This document shows positions 28,574-37,425 of a DNA stretch of 64,000 nt, in pieces. Source of the DNA: Anaerolineaceae bacterium (lineage in GTDB: Bacteria > Chloroflexota > Anaerolineae > Anaerolineales > Anaerolineaceae); contig JAFGLU010000118.1 of assembly GCA_016927865.1 (NCBI GenBank), positions 24,634 through 88,633 on the forward strand, given 5' to 3'. The notes under the pieces were generated by a model, which searched no databases, was not told the origin of the DNA, and saw only the letters and a list, made by a program, of their open reading frames with translations. Each line of letters begins with the position of its first letter. The stretch's first letter is position 1. Both the position numbers and the translations under genes were made by a program.

Positions 28574-29461
28574 ATGGAAAATGCACTTTCAGGCAAAACG
28601 TTTGTCGTCACCGGAGCGACCTCGGGCATTGGGCAGGCCGCGGCAGCGCAATTAGCATCGCAAGGTGCTTTTGTCATCGGCGTGGGGCGCTCGGCAGAGC
28701 GCAACCAGGCCGCCGAGCGGCAGCTGCGCGAAGCCTATCCTGACGCGCGGGTAGAGTTCTGCCTGGCGGATTTGACCTTGCAAAGCGAGGTGCACCAGTT
28801 GGCCGATGCCATCCAGAAAAAGCTGGCGGAAGCGGGTATACCTGCGCTGGACGGGCTGATCAACAACGCTGGGATGTTCAGCGCATGGTACACGCAGACG
28901 GCCGAGGGCTTTCAGGTGGTGTGGGCGCTCAATCACCTGGCACCCTTCCTGCTCACCTATCGCTTACTGCCATTGCTCAAAGCGGCGCCGATGGGGCGGG
29001 TGGTGACGGTCAGCTCGTATTCGCACAACCTGGCGCGCTTCCGTTGGAATGACGTGCAACTGCGGCGCTTCTACAACGGGCTGTCCTCATACAAGCAGAG
29101 CAAGATGGCCAATGTGCTGTTCACCGCCGAACTGAACCGCCGGCTGGGGGCGCAATCTGCGCTGCGGGCCTTTGCCGCCGACCCGGGGTTGGTGAAAACC
29201 GACATAGCCTTCAAGGGTACGCCGGGTTTTGTGCAATTGATCTGGAAGTTCCGGCGCAACGCGGGCATCAGCTCCGAAGAATCGGCCCGCGGGGTGGTGT
29301 TCCTGGCCACTGAGCCGTCCATCCAAAACCGGACGGAGGTCTACTGGAAGCACAGCGTTCCCAAGAAACCGGACGGATACGCTTTGAAGGAGGCTAACGG
29401 CAAACGCCTGTGGGCCATCTCTGAGCAGCAGTGCGGGATTAAGACCGAGGGGCAGCTATGA
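28574..29461 (+). CDS. Short-chain dehydrogenase (retinol dehydrogenase-like)
   Basis: KTFVVTGATSGIGQAAAAQLASQGAFVIGVGR; INNAGMFS; YKQSKMANVLFTAEL. Confidence 0.92.
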   Translation: MENALSGKTFVVTGATSGIGQAAAAQLASQGAFVIGVGRSAERNQAAERQLREAYPDARVEFCLADLTLQSEVHQLADAIQKKLAEAGIPALDGLINNAGMFSAWYTQTAEGFQVVWALNHLAPFLLTYRLLPLLKAAPMGRVVTVSSYSHNLARFRWNDVQLRRFYNGLSSYKQSKMANVLFTAELNRRLGAQSALRAFAADPGLVKTDIAFKGTPGFVQLIWKFRRNAGISSEESARGVVFLATEPSIQNRTEVYWKHSVPKKPDGYALKEANGKRLWAISEQQCGIKTEGQL

Positions 29462-30057
29462 CTGCGCTGCCGCCGGAGAAACGCATTCTGGAAGCTACCA
29501 TTACTTGCATCGAGCAGGATGGAATTGATAACCTGACCACGCGCAAGATTGCTGAGCAGGCTGAGGTGAATATTGCTGCTATCAATTACTACTTCCGCAG
29601 CAAGGAACGTCTGGTGGAAGAAGCCAAGCAAATGACCCTGGAGCACATGCGGGGAGATTTGCTGGAGATTGTTGAGCAGGCTGAAACGCCTTTCCAGCAG
29701 CGCTTGGAGGAAGTGGTGGCGTACCTGATCGATGGGGGCAAGCGCTTTCCAAAGATCGTGATGGCGCACATGTACGCGATATTGGTGGAAAAGCGCCACG
29801 ATACGCCTGCACTATATATGTTTCGCGATATTTTTGAGCGCATCAACCGCCAGGCGGTGGCGGCTTACCCCCAGTTTTCGGAAGTAAATGTGCGCGCAGC
29901 CCTGGCTCAGGTAATGTCGGCGGCGTTTTTCACCATGCTCGCGCCGGATTTTTTCCAGGAGAAGAATTTCCTGGTGGCGGAGGATGAGGCCAGCACCGGG
30001 CGATTGGCTGGATACACGGCGCGAATGTTTGAGCGCTGTATGCACATCGAGCCGTAA
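29458..30057 (+). CDS. TetR family transcriptional regulator
   Basis: KRILEATITCIEQDGIDNLTTRKIAEQAEVNIAAINYYFRSKERLVEEA. Confidence 0.94.
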   Translation: MTALPPEKRILEATITCIEQDGIDNLTTRKIAEQAEVNIAAINYYFRSKERLVEEAKQMTLEHMRGDLLEIVEQAETPFQQRLEEVVAYLIDGGKRFPKIVMAHMYAILVEKRHDTPALYMFRDIFERINRQAVAAYPQFSEVNVRAALAQVMSAAFFTMLAPDFFQEKNFLVAEDEASTGRLAGYTARMFERCMHIEP

Positions 30058-30063
30058 GCTGAG

Positions 30064-30103
30064 ATCGTAGTAGGGGTAATTCATGAATTCCCCCTACTAC
30101 GAT
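30064..30103. terminator. 40-nt palindrome, probable terminator
   Basis: ATCGTAGTAGGGGtAATTCATGAATTcCCCCTACTACGAT. Confidence 0.65.
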
Positions 30104-30191
30104 TCTTGCGGCCATTGTAGAGATTCCGTGGGCTTTTCTACGATATAATGACCCTGTCCCACATTTTATTCATTGCAAAAGAGACCCCTCC

Positions 30192-31406
30192 ATGACTGCT
30201 CTATCGTCACGCCTATCCAAAGCTCCCCGCGAGTTAAAACTCTTCGTCGCTGCCTCCCTGGTAATGGGGATGGGTTACAGTTTATTCGACTCCATTTTCA
30301 ACAATTTTCTCAACGAGAATTATGCCCTAACCGGGTTCCAGCGTTCCTTCCTTGAGTTTCCCCGCGAACTGCCCGGCTTTTTGACCATTTTCATCACAGC
30401 CTTGTTCTGGTTTTTGTGCAGCCGCCGTCTGGGGGGCATGGCGCTGTTGTTTAGCGCGGCCGGCGTGTTATTAATCGCTTATGTCTCTCCCAGCTATGGC
30501 ATCATGGTGCTGTGGCTGTTCCTGTACAGCGCCGGGCAGCACGTCTTCATGCCGATTGCTTCCACCATTGGCATGGAATTGGCTCGAGAGGGGCAGGCTG
30601 GTCGCCGCCTGGGGCAGCTCAACGCGGTGCGCAACTTCGCCGCCATTTTTGGCAGCGCGCTGGTTTTTGTGGGCTTCCGCTACCTGGGCATGACCTTTCA
30701 GTTGACCTTCACCCTGGCGGCGGTGGGGTTTGTGATTGCCGCTGTGCTGCTCTTTTCCATGCAGCGCGGGCGGCCCCAGCCGTCGGGCGAAATCCTCAAA
30801 CTGAAGAAAGAATACCGCCTGTATTACATCCTGGCGGTGCTATACGGCTCGCGCAAGCAGTTGTTCATCACCTTTGCACCGTGGGTGCTGGTGACAGTGT
30901 TCAACCAGCCCACCCAAACCCTGGCAACGCTCATCACCGTGGGCGGGATCATCGGCATCATCTTCCAGCCCATCCTGGGGCGGGCCATCGACCGCTTTGG
31001 CGAGCGCACGGTGTTGATCAGCGAGGCTGTACTGTTGGTGTTTGTGTGCTTTGGGTATGGGTTTGCGCGCTCATTTTTACCCGAAGGCACGGCCTTCCTG
31101 GTGGTGTGCGGGTGCTATCTGCTGGATCAGATGCTCATGTCGGTGAGCATGGCTCGCTCGACCTATATGAAGAAGATTGCGCTCAAGCCGGATGATATCC
31201 AACCGGCCCTGGCGGCGGGTGTGAGCATTGACCACATCTTTTCGATCTCGCTGGCCCTGCTGGGCGGCGTGATCTGGAATCAATTTGGCTACCAGTATGT
31301 GTTCTTGATGGGCGTGGTGATTGCCGCTATTAATATCTTTGCCGCCTCGCATATTCGCCTGCCCAAACAACTCGTTGCCATTCAAGCTGAACCGGAGGTT
31401 GCATAA
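30192..31406 (+). CDS. MFS transporter
   Basis: Multiple TM segments; FLNENYALTGFQRSFLEFPRELPGFL; EGQAGRRLGQLNAVRNFAAIFGS. Confidence 0.88.
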   Translation: MTALSSRLSKAPRELKLFVAASLVMGMGYSLFDSIFNNFLNENYALTGFQRSFLEFPRELPGFLTIFITALFWFLCSRRLGGMALLFSAAGVLLIAYVSPSYGIMVLWLFLYSAGQHVFMPIASTIGMELAREGQAGRRLGQLNAVRNFAAIFGSALVFVGFRYLGMTFQLTFTLAAVGFVIAAVLLFSMQRGRPQPSGEILKLKKEYRLYYILAVLYGSRKQLFITFAPWVLVTVFNQPTQTLATLITVGGIIGIIFQPILGRAIDRFGERTVLISEAVLLVFVCFGYGFARSFLPEGTAFLVVCGCYLLDQMLMSVSMARSTYMKKIALKPDDIQPALAAGVSIDHIFSISLALLGGVIWNQFGYQYVFLMGVVIAAINIFAASHIRLPKQLVAIQAEPEVA

Positions 31407-31664
31407 ACGACGAGCGGTAATGTCAAAGAGGCTTTGATCGAGACGCTGTGGAACAGCTGGCAAGCGAAGCGGTTCCGCGCGCAGCGCCGCAATGGGCCTT
31501 TTGCAGTGTGCTACCGCGGTGGGGCCAAGTACATGGGTGAGATGGCGTAGGAGAAAGAAGAGGGACCTGCCACGGTAAATCCTGGAGAACCAATTTCCTC
31601 TTTGACACTCCCTTGATGATTGGGCCCTCTGGTTTCATGTATAATGAAATCGGAGGGCCGAACT

Positions 31665-32276
31665 ATGAGCTTCTTCTTCGATCCAAATGTAGCGTATGTA
31701 TTGTTAGTAGGGGGCGCTGTGATGGCCATTCTGGCCTTGTTCGCGCCGGGCACGGGCATTCTGGAGGTGGGCGCGGTGCTCATCCTGGCTCTGGCCGGGT
31801 ACAGCATTGCCAATCTGCCGGTGAACGTTTGGGCGCTGGTGTTGTTGGCTGTCAGCTTGATACCCTTCTTCGTTGCGGTGCGGGTGCGCAAAAACAGTTG
31901 GATGTATCTGCTGGGGGCGCTGGTTGCCATGACCCTGGGCTCGGTGTTCGCTTTTCGCACCACCGAGAGCGGCCTAAGGCTGAATCCCATCCTGGCGATC
32001 ATTGTTTCGGGTCTGTCGGCGGGTTTGCTGTGGCTGATGGCTCGCAAGAGCTTAGCGGCTTTTCAAATGACCCCCAACCACAGCCTTGAAGGGCTGATTG
32101 GGCAGATTGGCACAGCCAAGACCGACCTGCGGCCGCAAGGCGCAATTTTTGTCGGCGGCGAACAATGGACCGCCAATAGCGAGGAGTATATTCCAGCAGG
32201 AAGCGCGGTGCGCGTGGTGCGCAGAAGCGGCCTGGTGTTGGATGTCGAACCTGTTTCAACCCCTGAATCCAAATAG
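31665..32276 (+). CDS. NfeD-family membrane protein
   Basis: TM segments then a C-terminal OB-like region (GLIGQIGTAKTDLRPQGAIFVGGEQWTANSEEYIPAGSAVRVVRRSGLVLDVEPV); precedes the SPFH gene. Confidence 0.9.
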   Translation: MSFFFDPNVAYVLLVGGAVMAILALFAPGTGILEVGAVLILALAGYSIANLPVNVWALVLLAVSLIPFFVAVRVRKNSWMYLLGALVAMTLGSVFAFRTTESGLRLNPILAIIVSGLSAGLLWLMARKSLAAFQMTPNHSLEGLIGQIGTAKTDLRPQGAIFVGGEQWTANSEEYIPAGSAVRVVRRSGLVLDVEPVSTPESK

Positions 32277-32288
32277 GAGGAGAACGAT

Positions 32289-33197
32289 ATGTTAGGAAAT
32301 GGTGAATTCTTCACCCTGTTGTGCCTAATCGGAGGCATCGTTGTTGTCTTGCTGATCTTCCTGGCCAACGCCATTAAGGTTGTTCCTGAATACCAGCGAC
32401 TGGTGGTGTTCCGCCTGGGCCGCAGCCTGGGAGATAAGGGCCCGGGTTTGATTATCCTTATCCCGGTCATCGATCGCGCAGTGCGCGTGGATTTGCGCGA
32501 GCAGGTTCGCGAGATCCCGCAGCAGACCTCCATTACCAAGGATAACGCGCCGATCTCGATTGACTTCATCTGGTACTATAAGGTGCTCTCTCCTACCGAT
32601 TCTGTGCTGCAGGTGGGGAACTTTGAACTGGCTGCGCAAGGTATGGCAACCACCACGCTGCGCTCGGTCATCGGCGGCATTTTGCTGGACGATGTGCTTT
32701 CGGAGCGTGAGACCATCAATAACATCCTGCGCACCCGCCTGGACGAAGTGACCGGGCGCTGGGGTGTAAAGGTGACCAACGTAGAAATCCGCGAGATCAT
32801 CCCGCCGCGGGACGTTCAGGACGCGATGAACCGCCAGATGTCCGCCGAGCGCATCCGCCGCGCGGTGGTGACCGAATCGAACGGTACGCGCGAAGCTGCC
32901 ATCAATGTGGCAGACGGCGAGCGCCAGTCAGAGGTGCTGCGCGCCGAAGGCGAGAAGCAGGCCAACATCCTGCGCGCCGAGGGCGAAAAGCAAGCGCAGC
33001 TACTGCGCGCCGAAGGTTACACGGCGGCGCTTGAGAAGATCAATGGCGTTGCTTCCACGCTCGATCAGCGCAGCATCACCATTCAGTACTTTGAGACGCT
33101 CAAGAGCATGGCGGAAAAACCGTCCACCAAGTACATCTTCCCGATGGAGTTCACCAGCATGATGGGCAGCTTCATCAAAGGCCAGTCGGAAAAGTAA
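32289..33197 (+). CDS. SPFH/band 7 (stomatin-like) protein
   Basis: KVVPEYQRLVVFRLGRSLGDKGPGLIILIPVIDRAVRVDLREQVREIPQQTSITKDNAPISIDFIWYYKV; EGEKQANILRAEGEKQAQLLRAEG. Confidence 0.95.
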   Translation: MLGNGEFFTLLCLIGGIVVVLLIFLANAIKVVPEYQRLVVFRLGRSLGDKGPGLIILIPVIDRAVRVDLREQVREIPQQTSITKDNAPISIDFIWYYKVLSPTDSVLQVGNFELAAQGMATTTLRSVIGGILLDDVLSERETINNILRTRLDEVTGRWGVKVTNVEIREIIPPRDVQDAMNRQMSAERIRRAVVTESNGTREAAINVADGERQSEVLRAEGEKQANILRAEGEKQAQLLRAEGYTAALEKINGVASTLDQRSITIQYFETLKSMAEKPSTKYIFPMEFTSMMGSFIKGQSEK

Positions 33198-33200
33198 GTT

Positions 33201-33656
33201 TTGATTTTGGGCGATAACGGGAACTATCAGATTGAGGGCGCCGGCCTGAAGGATTTCAACGCGCTGCGCGCGCTGGAGCAGGTATGCTTCGGAGGTGATG
33301 CGTGGCCGTGGTTGGACCTGGCCGGCGTCCTCGTCTTGCCCGGACTGGTGCGCTGGAAGGCCAGCATGGATGGGCGTATGGTAGGCTTTGTGGGGGGCGA
33401 CCCGCACCCCAGCGAAGGCGTGGGGTGGATTGCCACGTTGGGGGTGCTGCCGGAATTCCGGCGCATGGGCATTGCCACGGCCCTGCTGCAAGTCTGTGAG
33501 ACACGCATGGGCTTGCCTGTTGTGCGATTGAGCGTGCGCCGCTCGAATGAGGCTGCCATCAAGCTGTACCACGCCCAGGGCTATCGCCCGGTGGATGTGT
33601 GGGTCAAGTATTATTTTGATCAAGAAGATGCCCTGGTGTTGGAGAAGAAGAGGTGA
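33201..33656 (+). CDS. GNAT family N-acetyltransferase (TTG start)
   Basis: GWIATLGVLPEFRRMGIATALLQVCETRM...RRSNEAAIKLYHAQGYRPV. Confidence 0.88.
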   Translation: MILGDNGNYQIEGAGLKDFNALRALEQVCFGGDAWPWLDLAGVLVLPGLVRWKASMDGRMVGFVGGDPHPSEGVGWIATLGVLPEFRRMGIATALLQVCETRMGLPVVRLSVRRSNEAAIKLYHAQGYRPVDVWVKYYFDQEDALVLEKKR

Positions 33657-33715
33657 AATTTTCCGGGAGCCTCTTGGAAAAATCACCTGGCGGTGAATTG
33701 CAAGGTGCGTACGCG

Positions 33716-33744
33716 TTGACTTTCCCAGGGACTCGATATATACT
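33716..33744 (+). promoter_or_regulatory. Sigma70-type promoter in the 33656-33869 intergenic region
   Basis: TTGACT (33716-33721), 17-nt spacer, TATACT (33739-33744). Confidence 0.7.
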
Positions 33745-33750
33745 GAATTT

Positions 33751-33828
33751 AGTGAAAAGTATATCTACACCCATTTACCGTTTCAAAAGAATAGGGGTTC
33801 CCGAGCACGCAATGTTGCGTGCTTTTTT
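33751..33828 (+). ncRNA. Candidate ~78-nt small RNA or attenuated leader
   Basis: Predicted start just after the promoter at 33716-33744; ends at hairpin AGCACGCA-atgt-TGCGTGCT + TTTTT (33804-33828). Confidence 0.5.
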
Positions 33829-33868
33829 GCATTCTGTGGGATTCTGTCGATAAAGGAGTCTTTAAAAT

Positions 33869-34096
33869 ATGGATTCAGGTATGATCGGCAAGATTGATAA
33901 AGCGAAGCGTTACGCTCAAGAGCGCAAACGGGTTCATTTCACGGAATTTACGGTTACGTTTGACGGCGAGAACAACCCTCATACAGTAAATTATGGACAA
34001 GGTGAATGGAAATGCGACTGCGATTTCTTCCGCACGCGCGGACGATGCAGCCACACCATGGCGCTGGAGATGATCCTTGAGGGGATGATCGGCTAA
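33869..34096 (+). CDS. Small SWIM zinc-finger-like protein
   Basis: WKCDCDFFRTRGRCSHTMALEMIL (CxC...CxH pattern). Confidence 0.8.
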   Translation: MDSGMIGKIDKAKRYAQERKRVHFTEFTVTFDGENNPHTVNYGQGEWKCDCDFFRTRGRCSHTMALEMILEGMIG

Positions 34097-34156
34097 GTTG
34101 GGTTGGTGTGGGGGAAATTCCCCACGTTCTATATCTCCCCCAAGAAGGGGGAATGA

Positions 34157-34212
34157 ACCGCAAACAAAAAATCATGCGGCGCATTCGCGCCGCATGATTT
34201 TTTGTTTGCGGT
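34157..34212. terminator. Bidirectional terminator, 26-bp perfect stem
   Basis: ACCGCAAACAAAAAATCATGCGGCGC-attc-GCGCCGCATGATTTTTTGTTTGCGGT between convergent genes. Confidence 0.9.
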
Positions 34213-34238
34213 CTCTAAGTCGATGGAGAAGCGCTCGG

Positions 34239-35006
34239 TCAAACTTGCAGGTCGCGGCGGGCAAAGCCCACAGCCGAGGCGAAGGCTGCGGCCAAGGCGA
34301 TCCCTGCCAGCAGCGCCCACCCCCAGGACCACGCGCCGCCGCCCAACCGCGGCCCGCCGTACCATCCATAGGGAGAGGCGTAGTGAAGGAAACCCAGGCC
34401 GGGGATGGCCGCGGAGAACCGGTCGAGCAGCAGGCTGAGCCCCAGAGCCAGTCCGCCGGCCAGCCAGGCCACGCGCACGCGCCCGCTGAGACAGCCGCCC
34501 AACAAGGCGGCGCTGCCGCAGAAGACTCCTATCAGCCACAGCGAGAGCAACGTTCCCATCAGGCTGCCGCCGGGCCAGCCGTGCCAGCCCAGCGCGCCGC
34601 CGAGGAGCAGCGCCAACCCCAGGGCCGCAACGGGCGCCAGGCTGAGGGCCAGCAAAACGCTCCAGCGGATCCAAACCAGTTGGGCGGGGCGGACGATGCC
34701 CACCAGCAACAAGGCCAGTGCGCCGCGCTCTTCTTCTCCAGCAATCAGCGCAGCGCCCTGGCGGATGGCAAACCAGCCCAAAAGGAGCGGGAAGACCCAG
34801 CCGAACCCGGCCATGCCCAGCCAGCCGTGAGGCAATCCTAAAAAGGCCTGCCAGAAAGATGGCAGACCAGAAACCCATTGCTGCAAAGTAGACCACTGAC
34901 CCAATCCTAGCAGGATGAACCCGGCAGCGGCCAGCGCAACCGAAACCCACAGTGGCTGTTTTTTGCGCGCAGCCAGGGTTTGGCGGAAGAGGCTAATCCA
35001 CTCCAT
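34239..35006 (-). CDS. ABC-2 type transporter permease
   Basis: MEWISLFRQTLAARKKQPLWVSVALAAAGFILLGLG...; TM-rich; overlaps the ATPase gene end. Confidence 0.8.
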   Translation of the reverse strand: MEWISLFRQTLAARKKQPLWVSVALAAAGFILLGLGQWSTLQQWVSGLPSFWQAFLGLPHGWLGMAGFGWVFPLLLGWFAIRQGAALIAGEEERGALALLLVGIVRPAQLVWIRWSVLLALSLAPVAALGLALLLGGALGWHGWPGGSLMGTLLSLWLIGVFCGSAALLGGCLSGRVRVAWLAGGLALGLSLLLDRFSAAIPGLGFLHYASPYGWYGGPRLGGGAWSWGWALLAGIALAAAFASAVGFARRDLQV

Positions 35007-35895
35007 CGGAGAGCCCGTAATAGCGGTGATAAGCCTCTGCAAGGGTCGGCTGCTGGCAGATCATATCGGTAACGCGGTACTGGCTGGCGATCTTGATGAG
35101 CGAATCGGGGTCGCCTTGCACGGTGCAGCGCAGTTGGTTGTCTTCCAGGCGCACATCTTCCAGGTTGGTCAGGTTGGCGAAGGCGTCCACGGGCACGGCA
35201 CAGCCGAAGCGCATTTCTACCTTGCGCAGCGAGCGGCTGCGCAGGCGCACAGCCCTTACTACTTCGATGAGGTGACCCTGGTGCAGCACACCCACCCGGT
35301 CACAGGAGCGCTCTACTTCGGGGAGAGAAGCGCTGGTGAAAAAGACCGTGCTGCCTTGGGCGCGTACTTCGATCATCAACTGTCCGAAAGCCTTTTGGGC
35401 CTCGGCGTCCAGATTGCGAGTCGGTTCATCCAGGATGAGCAGTTCAGGGTGGTGCATGAAAGCCTGCACCAGGCCAATCTTCTGGCGGTCAGCGGGCGAA
35501 AGGCGGGCCGCGGGGAGCTTGAGATCGACACCCAGGCGGTCTGCCAGTTGGCGAGCGTAGGTCAAATCGGCGCCGCGGCGCAGCCCCGCCAGGAAGGAGA
35601 GGGTGCCCAGGCCGTTGAACTGGTCGAACATGGAGAAGCTGGCGGGGAGGAAGCCCACCTGCGAGCGGATTTCTTGCGGGTTGCGGCGGACGTCTTGTCC
35701 AAAGATCAGGGCGCGGCCACTGGTGGGGCGGGCAAAATCGAGCAGGAGGCGGACAACGGTCGATTTGCCAGCGTTTTGCGGTCCAAGCAAGCCAAAAATC
35801 TCGCCCGGCTCCACCTGGAAGGTTAATTCCTCGACCCCTCGGTGAACGCCGTAGAACTTGCTTAAATTTTCTGTGCGAATAACGACGTAATACAT
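34993..35895 (-). CDS. ABC transporter ATP-binding protein
   Basis: GLLGPQNAGKSTVVRLL Walker A-like; RLSPADRQKIGLVQAFMHHPELLILDEPTRNLD. Confidence 0.9.
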   Translation of the reverse strand: MYYVVIRTENLSKFYGVHRGVEELTFQVEPGEIFGLLGPQNAGKSTVVRLLLDFARPTSGRALIFGQDVRRNPQEIRSQVGFLPASFSMFDQFNGLGTLSFLAGLRRGADLTYARQLADRLGVDLKLPAARLSPADRQKIGLVQAFMHHPELLILDEPTRNLDAEAQKAFGQLMIEVRAQGSTVFFTSASLPEVERSCDRVGVLHQGHLIEVVRAVRLRSRSLRKVEMRFGCAVPVDAFANLTNLEDVRLEDNQLRCTVQGDPDSLIKIASQYRVTDMICQQPTLAEAYHRYYGLSDGVD

Positions 35896-35932
35896 CTCAG
35901 CCTCCTTGCGTGTGCTTTTTGCGGCAACAAAA

Positions 35933-35965
35933 CGCCGGTTGGTCCTGGGAGGGAACCAACCGGCG
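35933..35965. terminator. Hairpin between the regulator and ABC genes
   Basis: CGCCGGTTGGT...ACCAACCGGCG. Confidence 0.5.
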
Positions 35966-35992
35966 CGGCTTAAATTACGTCGCAAAGCGGTC

Positions 35993-36526
35993 TTAGGCGG
36001 TTTCCTCCACCCGAGATTGCCACGAGTCGATCATTTTACGGTACGAGTCTTCTACCATGTCCGCCCAAGCTTTCATTTCCACCAGGCGGTGGCGAGCGGG
36101 ATGATCTTCTTCCAGCCCCGTCAATCCGGTTTCGGCCAGCTCTTTGAACGCGGTGATGCCATCAAGCCGCATTTCCAGGGTGCTTTGCCAGGCGGTTTCA
36201 GAAATGACGTAGTAGTCGTAGCGCTCTCCGGGGAGGGAGACTTTTTCGATGAGGTCGGCCATTTGCAGGGTTCGCAAATTAGTTGAAACGCTGCTGCGGC
36301 TAACCTGGATCGTCTCCGCCATTTCTTCGGCTGCCAGGGGGCGGTTGGAGATCATTAGAAGACCCAACAAACGCCCTCCGATGCGGGGAACGCCGTAAGC
36401 CTCGTAATGCAACCCCATATTTTCAATGAACTGGGATAACTCAGGTCTGTCCTCTAGGGGACTATCTCCAGAATTATCCGGACTATCAACCTCCATCAGT
36501 TCTCCTTGTGAATCGAACACGTACAC
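35993..36526 (-). CDS. GbsR/MarR-type winged-helix regulator
   Basis: FIENMGLHYEAYGVPRIGGRLLGLLMISNRPLAAEEMAETIQVSRSSVSTNLRTLQMADLIEKVSLPGERYDYYVI. Confidence 0.88.
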   Translation of the reverse strand: MYVFDSQGELMEVDSPDNSGDSPLEDRPELSQFIENMGLHYEAYGVPRIGGRLLGLLMISNRPLAAEEMAETIQVSRSSVSTNLRTLQMADLIEKVSLPGERYDYYVISETAWQSTLEMRLDGITAFKELAETGLTGLEEDHPARHRLVEMKAWADMVEDSYRKMIDSWQSRVEETA

Positions 36527-36619
36527 ATGAAAAGCCAGCTTTCGCGGCTACCGTGATTATAGTTCTTTCGGTTATTTTTGTCAAGACTGAAATGACTGTA
36601 AAGATGATTGCCACAAAAA

Positions 36620-36651
36620 GACCCTAAGGGTTTCAGAAAACCCTTAGGGTC
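36620..36651. terminator. Intrinsic terminator
   Basis: GACCCTAAGGGTTT-tcaga-AAACCCTTAGGGTC. Confidence 0.8.
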
Positions 36652-36663
36652 TGATCAGGTCGA

Positions 36664-37356
36664 CTAAATCAAATGGGCGATGTGCCCGATGTGGTCCATT
36701 TCGTGCCACAGGGCGCGGCGCAGCACCTTGCGCGGGCTCCAGAACTCGCCGCGCAGCCCGACCACCTGTTTGACCCCCTCCAACTCTGGCAGCACCGTCA
36801 CCAAACGCGCGCGCACGAAAGCCAGCCGCTCAAAGGCTTCCTCGGGCAGTTCGCTGCGCTCGCCGCCCAGGCCCAGGCGATCCAGGTACCACCACTCTGC
36901 CCCGGCGATGTGCCCCAAAATGCCACGGATGCTCCAGCGCTCGCCGGGAACCTCGCGGTCCAACAGATCGGCGGGTAGATGCTGCGCAATGGCCAGCAAA
37001 TCGGCGCGAGTCCAGGAAAGTAGTTCCAACCCGCATTGAACGTCGTCTTCGTCCAGCGGACGACAGTCATCCCGAAACCATGCGTTGACTAAGTAGCCCT
37101 TCTCAGCGGGTTCGAAGTTATCATCGATGGTGTAGACGTCGAAAGACTCCACCGTGCGCAAGTCGAAATCGCCCAGCTCAATGTACTCGCGCCCGGCGTG
37201 CTTTTCGGCCCAATCGCGGTAGTTCAACAATGCGCGGGGAACCTTGAGCAGGGCGCTGGCGGCGTCCTCACCGTAGGCAAAACAGCCGGGATAATCTAAA
37301 GCCCAGGCCACTGAGCGGCCCTCGTACCCGTTTTCCATTCCAATCCGAATGCGCAT
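36664..37356 (-). CDS. Hypothetical protein with DinB-like C-terminal half
   Basis: N-terminal HicB-like stretch (YEGRSVAWALDYPGCFAYGEDAASALLKVPRAL); WSIRGILGHIAGAEWWYLDRLGL...LWHEMDHIGHI. Confidence 0.65.
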   Translation of the reverse strand: MRIRIGMENGYEGRSVAWALDYPGCFAYGEDAASALLKVPRALLNYRDWAEKHAGREYIELGDFDLRTVESFDVYTIDDNFEPAEKGYLVNAWFRDDCRPLDEDDVQCGLELLSWTRADLLAIAQHLPADLLDREVPGERWSIRGILGHIAGAEWWYLDRLGLGGERSELPEEAFERLAFVRARLVTVLPELEGVKQVVGLRGEFWSPRKVLRRALWHEMDHIGHIAHLI

Positions 37357-37425
37357 AGAATAACTCCCTTAATGATGTGGCCCGGAATAAGTCTTGCACT
37401 TTTGCTAAAAGCGGGCTGACGTAGA

